From: Notospermus geniculatus
Lineage: Eukaryota > Nemertea > Pilidiophora > Heteronemertea > Lineidae
Length of the DNA stretch: 64,000 nt
Direction: 5' to 3'
Assembly: GCA_002633025.1 (NCBI GenBank)
Contig: NMRB01000671.1
Span: 23,901 to 87,900 of the forward strand
Positions 63,392 through 64,000 of this stretch are shown in pieces. The position numbers and the translations under genes were made by a program. Numbering within the stretch: the stretch's first letter is position 1; each line of letters begins with the position of its first letter. The notes beneath the pieces are model-generated. The model saw nothing but the letters and a program-made list of their open reading frames with translations, did not search any database and was not told the DNA's origin.

Positions 63392-64000
63392 ACATGACTT
63401 CAGGGCCAGTGAGTTTCTCCTTTAATGTCTCAAAAGCCCGCTGGCACTCATCGGTCCAAACGAAGGGTTGGCCCTTCTTGGTGAGTGAGACCAAGGGGTT
63501 TACCAGCGTAGAGAAATTTGGGATGAACTTCCGGTAATAACTACCCAAACCTACGATACCGCGAACTTCTCTCACATTCCTGGGCACCGGCCAGTCTATC
63601 AACTTCTTCACGTTATCTGGGTTAGGCATGATACCCTCTTTGGAGACTTTGTGGCCTAGAAAAATGACCTCCGTTCTCAGCAGATGACATTTTGTGGGTT
63701 TTAGTTTCAACCCAGCGGCCCGCAGTCTCTCAAGAACAGCTCTCAGGCGGACGAGATGAGAATCAAAGTCTGAAGAGAAAATGATCACATCATCAAGGTA
63801 TAAGAGGCAGATTTCATACTGCAAGCCACACATGACCAATTCAATTAGTCTAGTGAATGTCTGCACTGCACCACAGAGACCAAATGGCATGGTAACATAT
63901 TCAAATAGGCCCTGTTTTGTTGAAAGCAGTCTTGGGAATATCTGAGGTTTTCCCAGGCACCTGATTATATGCGGACGTAACATCCATGGTACTAAACAAA
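63392..64000 (-). pseudogene. Gypsy-2 reverse transcriptase, partial and frameshifted
   Basis: Contains the RT core: FEYVTMPFGLCGAVQTFTRL, ICLLYLDDVIIFSSD (canonical YLDD), LKPTKCHLLRTEVIFLGHKV, VREVRGIVGLGSYYRKFIPN and GQPFVWTDECQRAFETLKEK. The segment before about 63935, with the first catalytic Asp region (MDVTSAYNQV), is in another frame, so there is a frameshift. The gene is cut by the window edge at 64000 and by the foldback element at 63380. Confidence 0.9.

Larger units (their letters stand above)
58261..64000 (-). mobile_element. Gypsy-2: Ty3/Gypsy element, 3' part, minus strand
   Basis: RT (63392-64000), RNase H and integrase (60882-62257), integrase C-terminus (59596-60136) and a downstream zinc-finger ORF run in order on the minus strand. 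Two DNA insertions (60143-60875, 62269-63380) split the pol gene, each with duplicated target bases, and a third (57489-58254) lies downstream of the extra ORF. Protease, gag and the 5' LTR are beyond the window. Confidence 0.9.

Overview
This is a piece of a metazoan nuclear genome, not a prokaryotic or viral one. Genes are split by introns with GT/AG sites, most of the DNA is repeats, and the window contains Harbinger, THAP-type, Gypsy and non-LTR transposon genes, tRNA-derived SINE heads and foldback elements. Frequent TAGGCCTA and ACATGTA words, together with foldback elements whose inverted arms are built from short tandem repeats (as in the sea-urchin TU elements), suggest a marine invertebrate, perhaps an echinoderm, hemichordate or cephalochordate. 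The species cannot be fixed from this sequence. Three single-N positions (14170, 28401, 56481) mark contig joins. Two of them are flanked by duplicated sequence that looks like unmerged haplotypes.

Layout. 0.4-4.2 kb: a PIF/Harbinger-type transposon with a Myb/SANT (NAIF1-like) gene on the minus strand, a frameshifted HARBI1-like transposase on the plus strand, and a 780-bp element with a 9-bp target duplication in the Myb gene intron. 4.8-8.7 kb: several MITEs and a second HARBI1 scrap. 9.6-10.8 kb and 22.3-22.9 kb: two unidentified minus-strand coding blocks that could belong to one host gene. 10.9-20.1 kb, between them: a 9.2-kb DNA transposon with ~235-bp inverted ends. It carries a multi-exon THAP plus DDE-transposase gene (minus) facing a two-exon gene (plus) whose product has the cysteine-rich domain of the P2X7 receptor C-terminus. 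20.4-26.8 kb: MITEs, a foldback element with a near-perfect 70-bp hairpin, and SINE-like tRNA heads. 26.8-36.6 kb: a complete but decayed Ty3/Gypsy element with 206/208-bp LTRs and a CTAT target duplication. 36.6-54.2 kb: nested foldback and Mutator-like elements, a TTAA MITE in two copies, and two tandem-repeat fields. 54.3-64 kb: a second Gypsy element on the minus strand (3' part only), interrupted by three other elements and carrying an extra zinc-finger ORF downstream of integrase.

No confidently identified host gene is complete here. The coherent functional units are the transposons. The most interesting is the THAP/P2RX7-C transposon: its two genes begin just inside the two inverted ends and converge, as expected for a transposase and a partner protein mobilised together. 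A second theme is repeated nesting: exact target duplications at many insertions allow a relative chronology to be read.
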